A program made the translations under genes and the position numbers. 16,663 nucleotides of DNA, taken from NCBI GenBank assembly GCA_007131895.1, contig SLPR01000306.1:1-16663 (forward strand). Direction: 5' to 3'. The notes under the pieces were generated by a model. That model did no database searches, was not told the DNA's origin, and saw only the letters and a program-made list of their open reading frames with translations. Every line of letters begins with the position of its first letter. The stretch's first letter is position 1. The DNA comes from Bacteroidales bacterium. GTDB lineage: Bacteria > Bacteroidota > Bacteroidia > Bacteroidales > UBA7960. Shown here in pieces: positions 1 through 6,465 of this stretch.

Positions 1-34
1 AAACAAAAATAGCCCCCTGAAAATCAGAGAGCTA
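1..34 (-). terminator. Intrinsic terminator of tRNA-Leu
   Basis: On the minus strand, starting 10 bases after the tRNA CCA end, an 11-base stem (TAGCTCTCTGA with TCAGGGGGCTA, two G-U pairs, 3-base loop; plus coordinates 10-34) is followed directly by TTTTTGTTT at 9-1. This is a complete stem-plus-U-tract terminator. Confidence 0.8.
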
Positions 35-44
35 AGTTTTGTTT

Positions 45-131
45 TGGTACCCAGGGCCGGGATCGAACCGGCACGATATTGCTATCACTGGTGTTTGAGA
101 CCAGCGCGTCTACCAATTCCGCCACCTGGGC
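45..131 (-). tRNA. tRNA-Leu (anticodon CAA), CCA encoded
   Basis: Read on the minus strand, the 7-base acceptor arm GCCCAGG pairs with CCTGGGT (the first pair is a G-U wobble), followed by discriminator A and an encoded CCA. The anticodon arm is CTGGT-CTCAAAC-ACCAG, giving anticodon CAA and therefore Leu for UUG codons. A long variable arm and a T-arm (GCCGGTTCGATCCCGGC) make this a class II tRNA of the expected 87 bases including CCA. It is flanked by its own promoter (162-191) and an intrinsic terminator (1-34), so it appears to be a single-gene transcription unit divergent from prs. Confidence 0.96.
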
Positions 132-161
132 TTGTAAAAAGCAATGAGCATTTTGTGAGTG

Positions 162-191
162 CAAAGGTATATATAAATTCCATTTTGCAAA
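162..191 (-). promoter_or_regulatory. Bacteroidota-type promoter for tRNA-Leu
   Basis: The minus strand shows TACCTTTG at 169-162, an exact match to the -7 consensus TAnnTTTG. A TTTG at 191-188 lies 18 bases upstream, close to the usual 19-21 spacing for the -33 element. Transcription would begin near 155, leaving about 24 bases of 5' leader before the mature tRNA. Confidence 0.7.
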
Positions 192-240
192 AAAAATAAT
201 TTTACCCTTTTTATTACCCCTTTAAGTAGTTTTAATTTTC

Positions 241-248
241 TAATTTTG
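241..248 (+). promoter_or_regulatory. -7 promoter box of prs (TAATTTTG)
   Basis: TAATTTTG matches TAnnTTTG exactly and lies 37 bases before the prs start codon, which implies a leader of roughly 30 bases. I see no TTTG at the proper -33 distance, so only half of the bipartite signal is present. It is divergent from the tRNA promoter, with fewer than 75 bases between the two -7 boxes. Confidence 0.5.
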
Positions 249-285
249 TGCCATCTTTGTTCCATTTCCCACAAAAATAAATCCC

Positions 286-1230
286 ATGTCTACAACAGTT
301 CATATTTTTTCAGGTACGGCAAGCCGCTATCTGTCACAGCAAATTGCTGATGAATACGGTAAGCCCCTTGGAAATGAGGTCGTTGAAAAATTCAGTGATG
401 GCGAATTTCAACCTTCTTTTGAAGAAACTGTCAGGGGTAGCGATGTTTTTATCATTCAAAGTACGTTTGCTCCCTCAGACAACCTCATGGAGCTGCTTCT
501 CATGGTAGACGCGGCCAAGCGTGCATCGGCCAAGCAGGTAGTTGCCGTAATCCCTTATTTTGGATTTGCCCGCCAGGACCGCAAGGACAAGCCCCGTGTT
601 CCCATAGGCGCCAAATTAATTGCCAACCTGCTTACCGCTGCCGGAGTAGGCAGGGTAGTTACCATGGACCTTCATGCAGACCAGATTCAAGGCTTCTTTG
701 ATGTTCCGGTAGACCACATGTACGCTTCCTCTATTTTTGTTCCTTATATAAAAAACCTGAACCTTCCAAACCTTGTAATGGCTTCACCCGATACAGGCGG
801 CACCAGAAGAGCAGGTGCTTACGCGAAATTTTTGAATTGCGAAATGGTAGTTTGCTACAAGCAAAGAGCAAAAGCCAATGTAGTAGAGCGGATGGTGTTG
901 ATTGGTGATGTGAAAGACAAAGATGTAGTTTTGGTGGATGATATCGTTGACACAGGCGGAACCATTACCAAAGCGGCCCAGATGATGATGGAAAACGGTG
1001 CCAGAAGTGTAAGGGGAGTTTGCACTCATCCTATTCTTTCAGGCCGTGCCGTGGAAAGAATTGCACAAAGCCCCTTTGATGAACTTATCATTACCGATAC
1101 CATCCCCTTGCGGCAGGAGTGTGATAAAATAACTGTATTATCCACCGCAAAGCTTTTTGCTGACGTCATCAGAAGGGTAAGCAACTTTGAGTCCATAAGC
1201 TCACATTTCCAGTTTACTACCATTCTGTAA
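286..1230 (+). CDS. prs: Ribose-phosphate pyrophosphokinase (PRPP synthetase)
   Basis: This cytosolic enzyme transfers pyrophosphate from ATP to ribose 5-phosphate to make PRPP, the precursor of purines, pyrimidines, NAD, histidine and tryptophan. The 314-residue length is normal for class I enzymes. Visible motifs are FSDGE (36-40), RQDRK (96-100, ATP site), DLHADQIQGFF (128-138, metal/ATP region with His130), SPDTGGTRR (167-175) and the PRPP-binding loop VDDIVDTGGT (217-226). The ATG at 286 gives the standard N-terminus, and the leader has no Shine-Dalgarno, as expected for this phylum. A hairpin at 1251-1289 follows, so prs is probably transcribed alone, although it sits in the conserved prs-rplY-pth order. 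Nothing appears truncated. The assignment is secure; isozyme properties such as allosteric control cannot be judged from sequence alone. Confidence 0.97.
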   Translation: MSTTVHIFSGTASRYLSQQIADEYGKPLGNEVVEKFSDGEFQPSFEETVRGSDVFIIQSTFAPSDNLMELLLMVDAAKRASAKQVVAVIPYFGFARQDRKDKPRVPIGAKLIANLLTAAGVGRVVTMDLHADQIQGFFDVPVDHMYASSIFVPYIKNLNLPNLVMASPDTGGTRRAGAYAKFLNCEMVVCYKQRAKANVVERMVLIGDVKDKDVVLVDDIVDTGGTITKAAQMMMENGARSVRGVCTHPILSGRAVERIAQSPFDELIITDTIPLRQECDKITVLSTAKLFADVIRRVSNFESISSHFQFTTIL

Positions 1231-1250
1231 TTTTTTTTGCTCATATAATA

Positions 1251-1289
1251 AAAAGCCGGCTGTAAAGTATTACCTTTGCAGCCGGTTTT
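1251..1289 (+). terminator. Intrinsic terminator of prs
   Basis: The arms are AAAAGCCGGCTGTAAAG and CTTTGCAGCCGGTTTT: a strong stem with one bulged G and one mismatch around a short loop (TATTAC), ending in TTTT. It begins 20 bases after the prs stop. The 3' arm also contains part of the candidate -7 box for the next gene. Confidence 0.7.
1271..1278 (+). promoter_or_regulatory. Candidate -7 box for rplY (TACCTTTG)
   Basis: This is an exact TAnnTTTG match, identical to the tRNA-Leu box, 53 bases upstream of the L25 start. No clear -33 TTTG lies 19-21 bases upstream; the nearest, at 1236-1239, is 31 bases away. The box overlaps the loop and 3' arm of the prs terminator, so the match may be partly coincidental. 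Confidence 0.4.
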
Positions 1290-1331
1290 GCATGATGCAA
1301 TCCGGAGTATTCATTTAAAAATTAACGAACT

Positions 1332-1985
1332 ATGAAATCAGTATCTGTGAGCGGTTCTCCCAGAGAGAACGTAGGGAAAAAAGATGCTAAGAATTTGCGC
1401 CGCCAGGGCCTTGTACCCTGTATACTTTACGGAGGTAAAGAGCAAGTGAGCTTTTCCATGGCCGAGCTGGCATTTAAAGACATTATTTTCACACCTGAAA
1501 CCTGCCTTGTCAAATTAGATATTGACGGGAAGGTGTATGATGTGATTCTGCAGGACGCACAATTCCATCCTGTTACAGGGAAAATAATTCACTGCGATTT
1601 TCTGCAGGTTTTCCCCGACAAGCTTATCAAAATTGATATTCCCATTGATGTTGTAGGTACTTCTCCCGGAGTTATCAAAGGGGGTAAACTTATCACCAAG
1701 TTACGCAAGTTAAGAGTAAAAGGGTTGATGGATGCATTGCCTAACACCCTTGAGATTGACATTTCCAAACTTAACATAAATGATTCCGTTAAAATCAATC
1801 AACTTAATGTTGAGGGGCTTGAATTCCTTGATCCTGCCAATGCTGTTGTAATTATTGTAAAAATGACAAGAGGAGCGGGTATGGGTGAAGATGAAGAAGA
1901 AGCTGAAGAAACTGAAGAAACTGAAGGTACTGAAGGTGCTGAAGGTGGCGAAGGTGCAGAGAGCTCTGAAGAGAAATCTGAATAG
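1332..1985 (+). CDS. rplY: 50S ribosomal protein L25 / general stress protein Ctc
   Basis: L25 binds 5S rRNA in the large ribosomal subunit; the long two-domain (Ctc/TL5) form is common outside enterobacteria. The N-terminal L25 domain spans about 1-93 and includes RRQGLVPCILYGG and the closing pattern QFHPVTGKIIHCDFLQV. The C-terminal beta domain spans about 97-180, with GVIKGGKL and the LRVKGL segment. The last 30 or so residues are almost only Glu, Gly, Thr, Ala and Ser, encoded by a 9-base tandem repeat (1896-1958). Such acidic tails are frequent in this family. The start at 1332 gives the usual N-terminus. It lies between prs and pth, a conserved order, and ends before a strong terminator at 2041-2076. 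Confidence 0.95.
   Translation: MKSVSVSGSPRENVGKKDAKNLRRQGLVPCILYGGKEQVSFSMAELAFKDIIFTPETCLVKLDIDGKVYDVILQDAQFHPVTGKIIHCDFLQVFPDKLIKIDIPIDVVGTSPGVIKGGKLITKLRKLRVKGLMDALPNTLEIDISKLNINDSVKINQLNVEGLEFLDPANAVVIIVKMTRGAGMGEDEEEAEETEETEGTEGAEGGEGAESSEEKSE
1896..1958 (+). repeat. 9-base tandem repeat encoding the acidic L25 tail
   Basis: Seven consecutive in-frame 9-base units run from GAAGAAGCT through GAAGAAACT (twice), GAAGGTACT, GAAGGTGCT, GAAGGTGGC and GAAGGTGCA. They encode the tripeptides EEA, EET, EET, EGT, EGA, EGG and EGA. Each unit is a multiple of three, so gain or loss by slippage would change tail length without a frameshift. Confidence 0.85.
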
Positions 1986-2040
1986 ATTCAGCCACTGAAC
2001 TTTTTCGTAAAGTCCAGCCTGAATAATGCTAATAAATACA

Positions 2041-2076
2041 AAACAAGGCATAAGGGTTTCTCTTTATGCCTTGTTT
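2041..2076 (+). terminator. Intrinsic terminator of rplY
   Basis: A perfect 13-base stem (AAACAAGGCATAA with TTATGCCTTGTTT) with a 10-base loop is followed by GCTTTTA. It starts 56 bases after the L25 stop. The A-rich 5' arm and T-rich 3' end could also work in the minus direction, but no minus-strand gene runs into it. Confidence 0.75.
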
Positions 2077-2134
2077 GCTTTTACATAAACAGTCATACAC
2101 AACAATTCTACACGTTGTCTTTTGCACAAACTCA

Positions 2135-2821
2135 ATGATTACTGCTTTCTTTAGAAAAATTTGGGGCAGAAACGCTGCTCAACCGTCAAACAATCAACCC
2201 GAAGAAGTGAAATATCTTATTGTGGGGCTTGGAAACATCGGCCCGGATTATGAAAATACCCGCCATAACATTGGTTTCATGGTGCTGGATGAGCTGGCAC
2301 GTATCAAAGATTTAATCTTTGAGCCGGGACGTTATGGCGACCGTACGCAGTTTAGATTCAAAGGAAGAACTTTTATTCTTCTTAAACCCAGCACCTATAT
2401 GAACCTAAGCGGTAAAGCCATCCACTATTGGTTAACAAAGGAAAAAATCGATACAAATCGCCTGCTTGTTATTACGGATGATGTGGCCCTGCCTCTTGGC
2501 ACCCTCAGATTAAAAGCCCAGGGAAGTGATGGGGGACATAACGGTTTATCGAGTATCATATCGGTACTGGGTACCAACCAATTTCCACGCCTGCGGTTTG
2601 GCATAGGCAATGATTTCCCAAAAGGAACTCAGGTGCAGTTTGTACTGGGCAAATGGGAACCGGAAGAGATGGAGGTCATCAAACCTCTTCTGAAGACCTG
2701 TGCAGACCTGGTCACCAGTTTCGGAACCATCGGTTTAGAAAGGACCATGAACCATTTCAATACAAAACCCGCAAAAAAAGCCCATCCCAAAAAAGAAAAT
2801 CCTGAGAAACCCAATGAATAA
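2135..2821 (+). CDS. pth: Peptidyl-tRNA hydrolase
   Basis: This enzyme cleaves the ester bond of peptidyl-tRNAs that drop off ribosomes, recycling tRNA. Family signatures are GLGNIG (31-36, usually GLGNPG), TRHNIGF with catalytic His44, KPSTYMNLSG with Asn90, DD at 115-116 and GSDGGHNGL with His135/Asn136. An in-frame ATG at 2066 lies inside the rplY terminator hairpin and would add 23 unlikely residues, so I prefer the ATG at 2135 (228 residues). Even so, the core starts only near residue 26, leaving a basic N-terminal extension (MITAFFRKIWGR...). A Lys/Pro-rich tail follows residue 208. The stop overlaps the start of the Nudix gene (ATGAATAA), suggesting translational coupling. Function is secure; the exact start is less so. 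Confidence 0.93.
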   Translation: MITAFFRKIWGRNAAQPSNNQPEEVKYLIVGLGNIGPDYENTRHNIGFMVLDELARIKDLIFEPGRYGDRTQFRFKGRTFILLKPSTYMNLSGKAIHYWLTKEKIDTNRLLVITDDVALPLGTLRLKAQGSDGGHNGLSSIISVLGTNQFPRLRFGIGNDFPKGTQVQFVLGKWEPEEMEVIKPLLKTCADLVTSFGTIGLERTMNHFNTKPAKKAHPKKENPEKPNE

Positions 2822-3209
2822 AACCTCTGCCATACATGTGAGCTGCGCCATTATCGAATACAATGGCAAAATTCTGGCTGCACAAAGAGGACAGCATACC
2901 AGCAATGCAGGGAAATGGGAATTCCCGGGAGGCAAAATTGAAAAAGGAGAAACTCCGGAAACCTGCTTGCGCAGGGAGATACAGGAAGAACTGGCCATTG
3001 GGATTGCCATAAAAGCAACGTTGCCGGTTTTTACCCACCAGTATCCGGACAGAACCATTTGCCTGCACCCTTTTGTTTGCAACTACAACGGAGCAGCAGT
3101 AAATGCAGGGGAACACCAGAACATTGCATGGCTTATACCCGAAGAGATACCGCAGCTCAACTGGTCAGAAGCGGATATCAAAGTTTGGGAGTATTATCTG
3201 AATTTATAG
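2814..3209 (+). CDS. MutT-type Nudix hydrolase (probable 8-oxo-dGTP / CTP pyrophosphohydrolase)
   Basis: Nudix enzymes of this type hydrolyse nucleoside triphosphates to the monophosphate and pyrophosphate, typically oxidised dGTP or modified CTP. The 131 residues match the MutT size. WEFPGGKIE (35-43) leads into the Nudix box, residues 40-62: G, five residues, E46, seven residues, then REIQEE at 54-59. The penultimate conserved Gly of the box is Ala61 here (EELAI), while all the metal-binding glutamates are present. The segment AAQRG (22-26) is typical of MutT/NudG-like proteins. The ATG at 2814 overlaps the last codons of pth by 8 bases, so the two genes are almost certainly co-transcribed and perhaps translationally coupled. 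The substrate cannot be fixed from sequence. Confidence 0.88.
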   Translation: MNKTSAIHVSCAIIEYNGKILAAQRGQHTSNAGKWEFPGGKIEKGETPETCLRREIQEELAIGIAIKATLPVFTHQYPDRTICLHPFVCNYNGAAVNAGEHQNIAWLIPEEIPQLNWSEADIKVWEYYLNL

Positions 3210-3303
3210 TAAGGCCATGAACTGCAGTCATACCCTGACTTGCTCTGCTCAGCAACAATTGGAACTCAGCCAGCTGGAAATTGCGTGCTTCAAAAAGCAA
3301 AGG

Positions 3304-3328
3304 CTAATGCATAGTAAACCTGCATTAG
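3304..3328 (-). terminator. Candidate terminator of the PfkB kinase gene
   Basis: A perfect 8-base stem (CTAATGCA / TGCATTAG) with a 9-base loop lies about 83 bases beyond the kinase stop. On the minus strand it is followed by CCTTTGCTTTTTG, a moderately U-rich tail. It lies between two convergent genes (Nudix plus, kinase minus). The rest of the gap 3210-3410 shows nothing else that I can support. Confidence 0.45.
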
Positions 3329-3410
3329 ACCAGTGCAAACAATCTTTTCAACATCTGTAAATACTGATGCTGATATATTTTCTTTCTTTTCTACGTTTCA
3401 GGATGGCGAA

Positions 3411-4514
3411 TCAGACTTCTTTCAAGTCTGCTTCTATCCATTTCTGCATAAACTCCCGGAGATCATCCCTGGAAGGCGAACCTTCGTTTCTGACATAATA
3501 GCCGGAGGAGCATACTCCCACAGCAAGGCACTCGGAGGGTTCCATTCCAGCCAGCCAGGCGTTGCAAAAGCCTGCATTGAAGTTGTCGCCGGCACCGGTG
3601 GTGAGCTTTGGCTTAGCGGTGTAAGGGCCATCAACCCATTTACTCTCCTTTACGGTAGAAATGGCAGCTCCGTTGGTGGGATGGATGACGATACCGGCAA
3701 CTCCCATTTTCTCCCTGATTTGAATGGCCCGACTGAGTATCTCATCTTCTTTTATACCCAGGGCCAGCGAAATAATGGTAGATTCACTGAGGTTCATACT
3801 CAGAATGGTTTCGGCAGGAATCTCAGATATGATTTCCAGAACCTCCCGGATATCGCCCTGCGTTCTCTTTTTGGGGTCGGCAAGATCGAGGAAAACGAGA
3901 GGCTTTTTCTTTAATTCTTTGATTATTTTGCCAAATTCGGTGATGATTCCGTTGAGGTTGGAAAGCATGGTCCAGTTGGTGAAAGCAATCAGATCGGTTT
4001 CCTCCAGCAGTTCTTTGAGCTCCTGCAGCGAAATTTTGTCCATTAAGCTTTCAAAACTCACTTCTACCATGGTATGCATTTTACCCAGCATAATTTTCCC
4101 GTCGAAAAATTCCAGCGCATCAGTATGCCCCGGGTCGGTGAGAGAAACCACCTTACGGCACGAATCGACAAACTCTCTGAATACAGGGTGAATAAAATGT
4201 TTTCCGATAGCACCAACATAGCTTACCTCGTGCCCCTGGGCAATGATTGCATTGGCCATGATGGGTCCGTTCCCTCCAAGTTTTACCTGCGTAGGAACAA
4301 GTTCAATGTTGGCACTCAGCCCTGCTACCTGTCCAATTCGGTCAGAAAAGGTTTTGATATCAGCAATACGGTCATATTCCTTTTCATTTTTCCTTTGACC
4401 TACCACGTGTATGATTTCGTCAACAAACCCATCAAACCCTACAAGCAAGTGCTTCTTGTCTTTGTATTGATTGAGTTTATCCAGTGCGCTATTTACGATG
4501 TTTAGTTGTCCCAT
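3411..4514 (-). CDS. PfkB-family carbohydrate kinase
   Basis: This is a ribokinase/PfkB-fold kinase that phosphorylates a sugar or sugar-like substrate with ATP. The second family signature is clear: TTGAGDNFNAGF at 305-316, with Asp310 as the predicted catalytic base and the Gly-rich anion hole before it. KLGGNGPIMANA (78-89) supplies the N-terminal GGN substrate motif, and GFDGFVDEI (26-34) begins the fold. The 367 residues are a little longer than typical ribokinases. It is the last of three minus-strand genes after the MFS carrier and the glucanotransferase, which suggests a role in sugar use. However, 203 bases and a hairpin (4648-4695) separate it from malQ, so it may have its own promoter. 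The stop codon lies in a 7-base inverted repeat (3412-3430). The substrate is not recognisable. Confidence 0.87.
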   Translation of the reverse strand: MGQLNIVNSALDKLNQYKDKKHLLVGFDGFVDEIIHVVGQRKNEKEYDRIADIKTFSDRIGQVAGLSANIELVPTQVKLGGNGPIMANAIIAQGHEVSYVGAIGKHFIHPVFREFVDSCRKVVSLTDPGHTDALEFFDGKIMLGKMHTMVEVSFESLMDKISLQELKELLEETDLIAFTNWTMLSNLNGIITEFGKIIKELKKKPLVFLDLADPKKRTQGDIREVLEIISEIPAETILSMNLSESTIISLALGIKEDEILSRAIQIREKMGVAGIVIHPTNGAAISTVKESKWVDGPYTAKPKLTTGAGDNFNAGFCNAWLAGMEPSECLAVGVCSSGYYVRNEGSPSRDDLREFMQKWIEADLKEV

Positions 4515-4605
4515 AAAATCCGGTTTTTCCTGTTAATAAATGATTTAAGAATGATAGAATTCTAATGTGTTCCTGATAATCGCACGATTTAGTCTCTGTA
4601 TGCGT

Positions 4606-4626
4606 CAGATGATTTCATATCATCTG
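4606..4626. promoter_or_regulatory. Perfect inverted repeat upstream of the PfkB kinase gene
   Basis: CAGATGAT and ATCATCTG form perfect 8-base arms separated by TTCAT, about 92-112 bases before the kinase start. The symmetry and position suit a dimeric-regulator operator, and it could also form a small hairpin. There is no U-tract, so it is not a good terminator. I could not find a convincing promoter box beside it. Confidence 0.3.
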
Positions 4627-4647
4627 TAAAACTGCGGTATATTTTAT

Positions 4648-4695
4648 AAACAGCAAATCCACCCTACAGGTTTTGTGAAAGCAGATTTGCTGTTT
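4648..4695 (-). terminator. Terminator of malQ
   Basis: Perfect 12-base arms AAACAGCAAATC and GATTTGCTGTTT enclose a 24-base loop. It begins 22 bases after the glucanotransferase stop on the minus strand and is followed there by TTTATAAAATAT. The plus strand also has T-rich sequence (TTTTCTTTTTCTC) after the stem, so it could act in both directions. It probably separates malQ transcription from the kinase gene. Confidence 0.6.
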
Positions 4696-4717
4696 TCTTT
4701 TTCTCGTTTGAAAATAA

Positions 4718-6199
4718 TTATCTGCCGTAAAGGCGGGTAATTTTAAAGAGTTCCTCTGCAAGTTCGGGAGTAAGCTTTTCCTTTGCATAGCGCCATCTCC
4801 AGTTACCTGAAGCTTTGCCGGGGTAATTCATGCGGGCATCCGTATCCAGCCTCAGGAAGTCCTGCATGGGTGCCAGGGCCACATTTGCCACTGTAGACCA
4901 GGCAAGCTTTACATAAGACCATGCGGGGTCACTTTTATCCACATAGAAATATTCCGACATATGTTTCTTGTCCTGTTCGCTGCTGCCTTTATATTGTCCC
5001 AGTGAGGTATCATTATCGTGGGTTCCTGTATATACCACAAAGTTCTTATCATAGGTATGGGGCATAAAGTCATTTTCTTCACCCGAGTCGAAGGCAAACT
5101 GAATGATTTTCATACCCGGGAAACCGAATCTTTCTCTCAGTTCTACCACATCAGGGGTTATGACCCCCAGGTCTTCGGCAATAATATCCAAATCACCCAG
5201 TGCATCCAGTACAGTCTCTATCATTTCGCCACCGGGGGCCTCAATCCATTGGCCGTTGATGGCAGTTTCCTCTCCAAAGGGCACCGCCCAGAAGGCAGCA
5301 AGTCCGCGATAATGGTCAATGCGCAGGGTGTCGTAAAGGGTAAAACTGGCTTCAATACGATCGATCCACCATTGATAGCCGGTTTCTTTCAACCTTCCCC
5401 AGTTGTAAAGCGGATTGCCCCACAATTGACCGGTTTCGCTGAAATAATCCGGAGGGACTCCGGCTACACTTTTGGGGTTGAGCTGCTCATCGAAGTCAAA
5501 AAGATCGGGGTTGGCCCATGCATCGCTGCTGTCAAAGGCAACAAACAATGGAATATCGCCGATAATTTTTATCTCATTGAGATTGGCATAGGCTTTCAGC
5601 TCGAGCCATTGCTTATAAAACAAAAACTGAACAAACCGGTAATAGTTGATATCGTCACTGAGATGTTCGCGGTAATAATTTACAGAGTCGGGCCTTTTGA
5701 ACTTGATATCATTTTCCCATTGTGTCCAGGCAACACCTTTGAAGTGTTTCTTCAGGGCCATAAAGAATGCATAATCCTCAAGCCACTTATGATTTTTCTG
5801 GCAAAAATTGTCAAATTTGATGCTTCTCAGGCGGTTGGGATTTTTCTTATGGTTCTCATAAGTTTTGTGCAAAAGGGGGTATTTCACATTATGCACTTTT
5901 CCGTAATCTACGTTTTCATCGTCAAAATAGATGTTGTCGGGCAGATCTTTAGTATTTAAAAGCCCTTCCTGAACAAGTTTGTCCAGATCTATAAGCAAGG
6001 GGTTTCCGGCAAAGGCTGAATAACACTGATAGGGTGAATCTCCATAGCCGGTATGGCCAAGGGGCAGAATCTGCCAGAGTTTTTGTCCGGATTCTACCAA
6101 AAAATTTACAAAATTAAAGGCTTCCTGCCCCATGGTACCAATACCATACTTACCGGGCAAGGAAGTTATATGCAATAAAATTCCGCTGCTTCTTTTCAT
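4718..6199 (-). CDS. malQ: 4-alpha-glucanotransferase (amylomaltase, GH77)
   Basis: This cytosolic enzyme transfers alpha-1,4-glucan segments between maltodextrins, releasing glucose. The GH77 pattern is complete: RSSGILLHITSLPG near the N-terminus, GDSPYQ (53-58), GNPLYNW (261-267), RIDHYRG with predicted nucleophile Asp295, AEDLG with acid/base Glu342, and GTHDND with Asp395. I chose the ATG at 6199 (493 residues) because the family normally starts at MKRSSGILLH. Upstream in-frame starts exist (ATG at 6250, GTG at 6256) and would add 17 or 19 residues with no family match. Prokaryotic GH77 enzymes of this short type lack the N-terminal starch-binding domains of the long Bacteroidota form. 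It lies downstream of the MFS carrier with a 266-base gap, so it may have its own promoter. A terminator follows. Confidence 0.94.
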   Translation of the reverse strand: MKRSSGILLHITSLPGKYGIGTMGQEAFNFVNFLVESGQKLWQILPLGHTGYGDSPYQCYSAFAGNPLLIDLDKLVQEGLLNTKDLPDNIYFDDENVDYGKVHNVKYPLLHKTYENHKKNPNRLRSIKFDNFCQKNHKWLEDYAFFMALKKHFKGVAWTQWENDIKFKRPDSVNYYREHLSDDINYYRFVQFLFYKQWLELKAYANLNEIKIIGDIPLFVAFDSSDAWANPDLFDFDEQLNPKSVAGVPPDYFSETGQLWGNPLYNWGRLKETGYQWWIDRIEASFTLYDTLRIDHYRGLAAFWAVPFGEETAINGQWIEAPGGEMIETVLDALGDLDIIAEDLGVITPDVVELRERFGFPGMKIIQFAFDSGEENDFMPHTYDKNFVVYTGTHDNDTSLGQYKGSSEQDKKHMSEYFYVDKSDPAWSYVKLAWSTVANVALAPMQDFLRLDTDARMNYPGKASGNWRWRYAKEKLTPELAEELFKITRLYGR

Positions 6200-6398
6200 T
6201 TTAAATATATTATTTATACGTTGTTGAATGGATTCCACATTAGCATTCATAATCACATTGCTTAAGTGGTATTTATGAACGCGCTCCGGCCGGTTAATCG
6301 CCTTAGGAGAGCGCAGTGCTCATGCAAGATTCAATCAAAAATATTTTTAAGTATTACGCTTAGCTTACTTTTCAAGCCTGGGCGGACTGATGGAAGTT

Positions 6399-6465
6399 GC
6401 CATGTATGATTAACACACTGAATAACCAGGCATTACATGGCTTCTACAACAGTACAAATGTTGTA
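6399..6465 (-). other. Nested inverted repeats after the MFS stop codon
   Basis: Directly after the transporter stop (minus strand) is a perfect 7-base stem, TACAACA/TGTTGTA, with a 7-base loop (6445-6465). A second perfect 8-base pair, GCCATGTA (6399-6406) and TACATGGC (6434-6441), spans the next 40 bases. Neither is followed by a U-run, so they may be mRNA 3'-end structures rather than intrinsic terminators. The remainder of 6200-6398, the malQ upstream region, has no convincing promoter box. Confidence 0.3.

Noticed and set aside
45..131. Possible integration site at the tRNA-Leu gene
   Set aside because: No integrase, duplicated tRNA 3' end or foreign-looking genes were seen nearby.
1896..1958. 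Possible CRISPR-like repeat
   Set aside because: The repeats are contiguous 9-mers inside an ORF with no spacers.
2066..2134. An in-frame ATG giving pth 23 extra N-terminal residues
   Set aside because: It lies inside the 3' arm of the rplY terminator and adds residues unlike any Pth N-terminus; the ATG at 2135 is more plausible.
5018..5959. 313-codon open frame on the plus strand opposite malQ
   Set aside because: It is the antisense of a clear GH77 gene and has no domain pattern of its own.
6200..6256. A longer malQ N-terminus from GTG 6256 or ATG 6250
   Set aside because: The GH77 family begins at MKRSSGILLH, and the added residues match nothing I recognise. It remains possible.
6281..6314. 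GCGCTC ... GAGCGC pair upstream of malQ
   Set aside because: Six-base arms with a 22-base loop and no U-tract are too weak to support a terminator or operator call.
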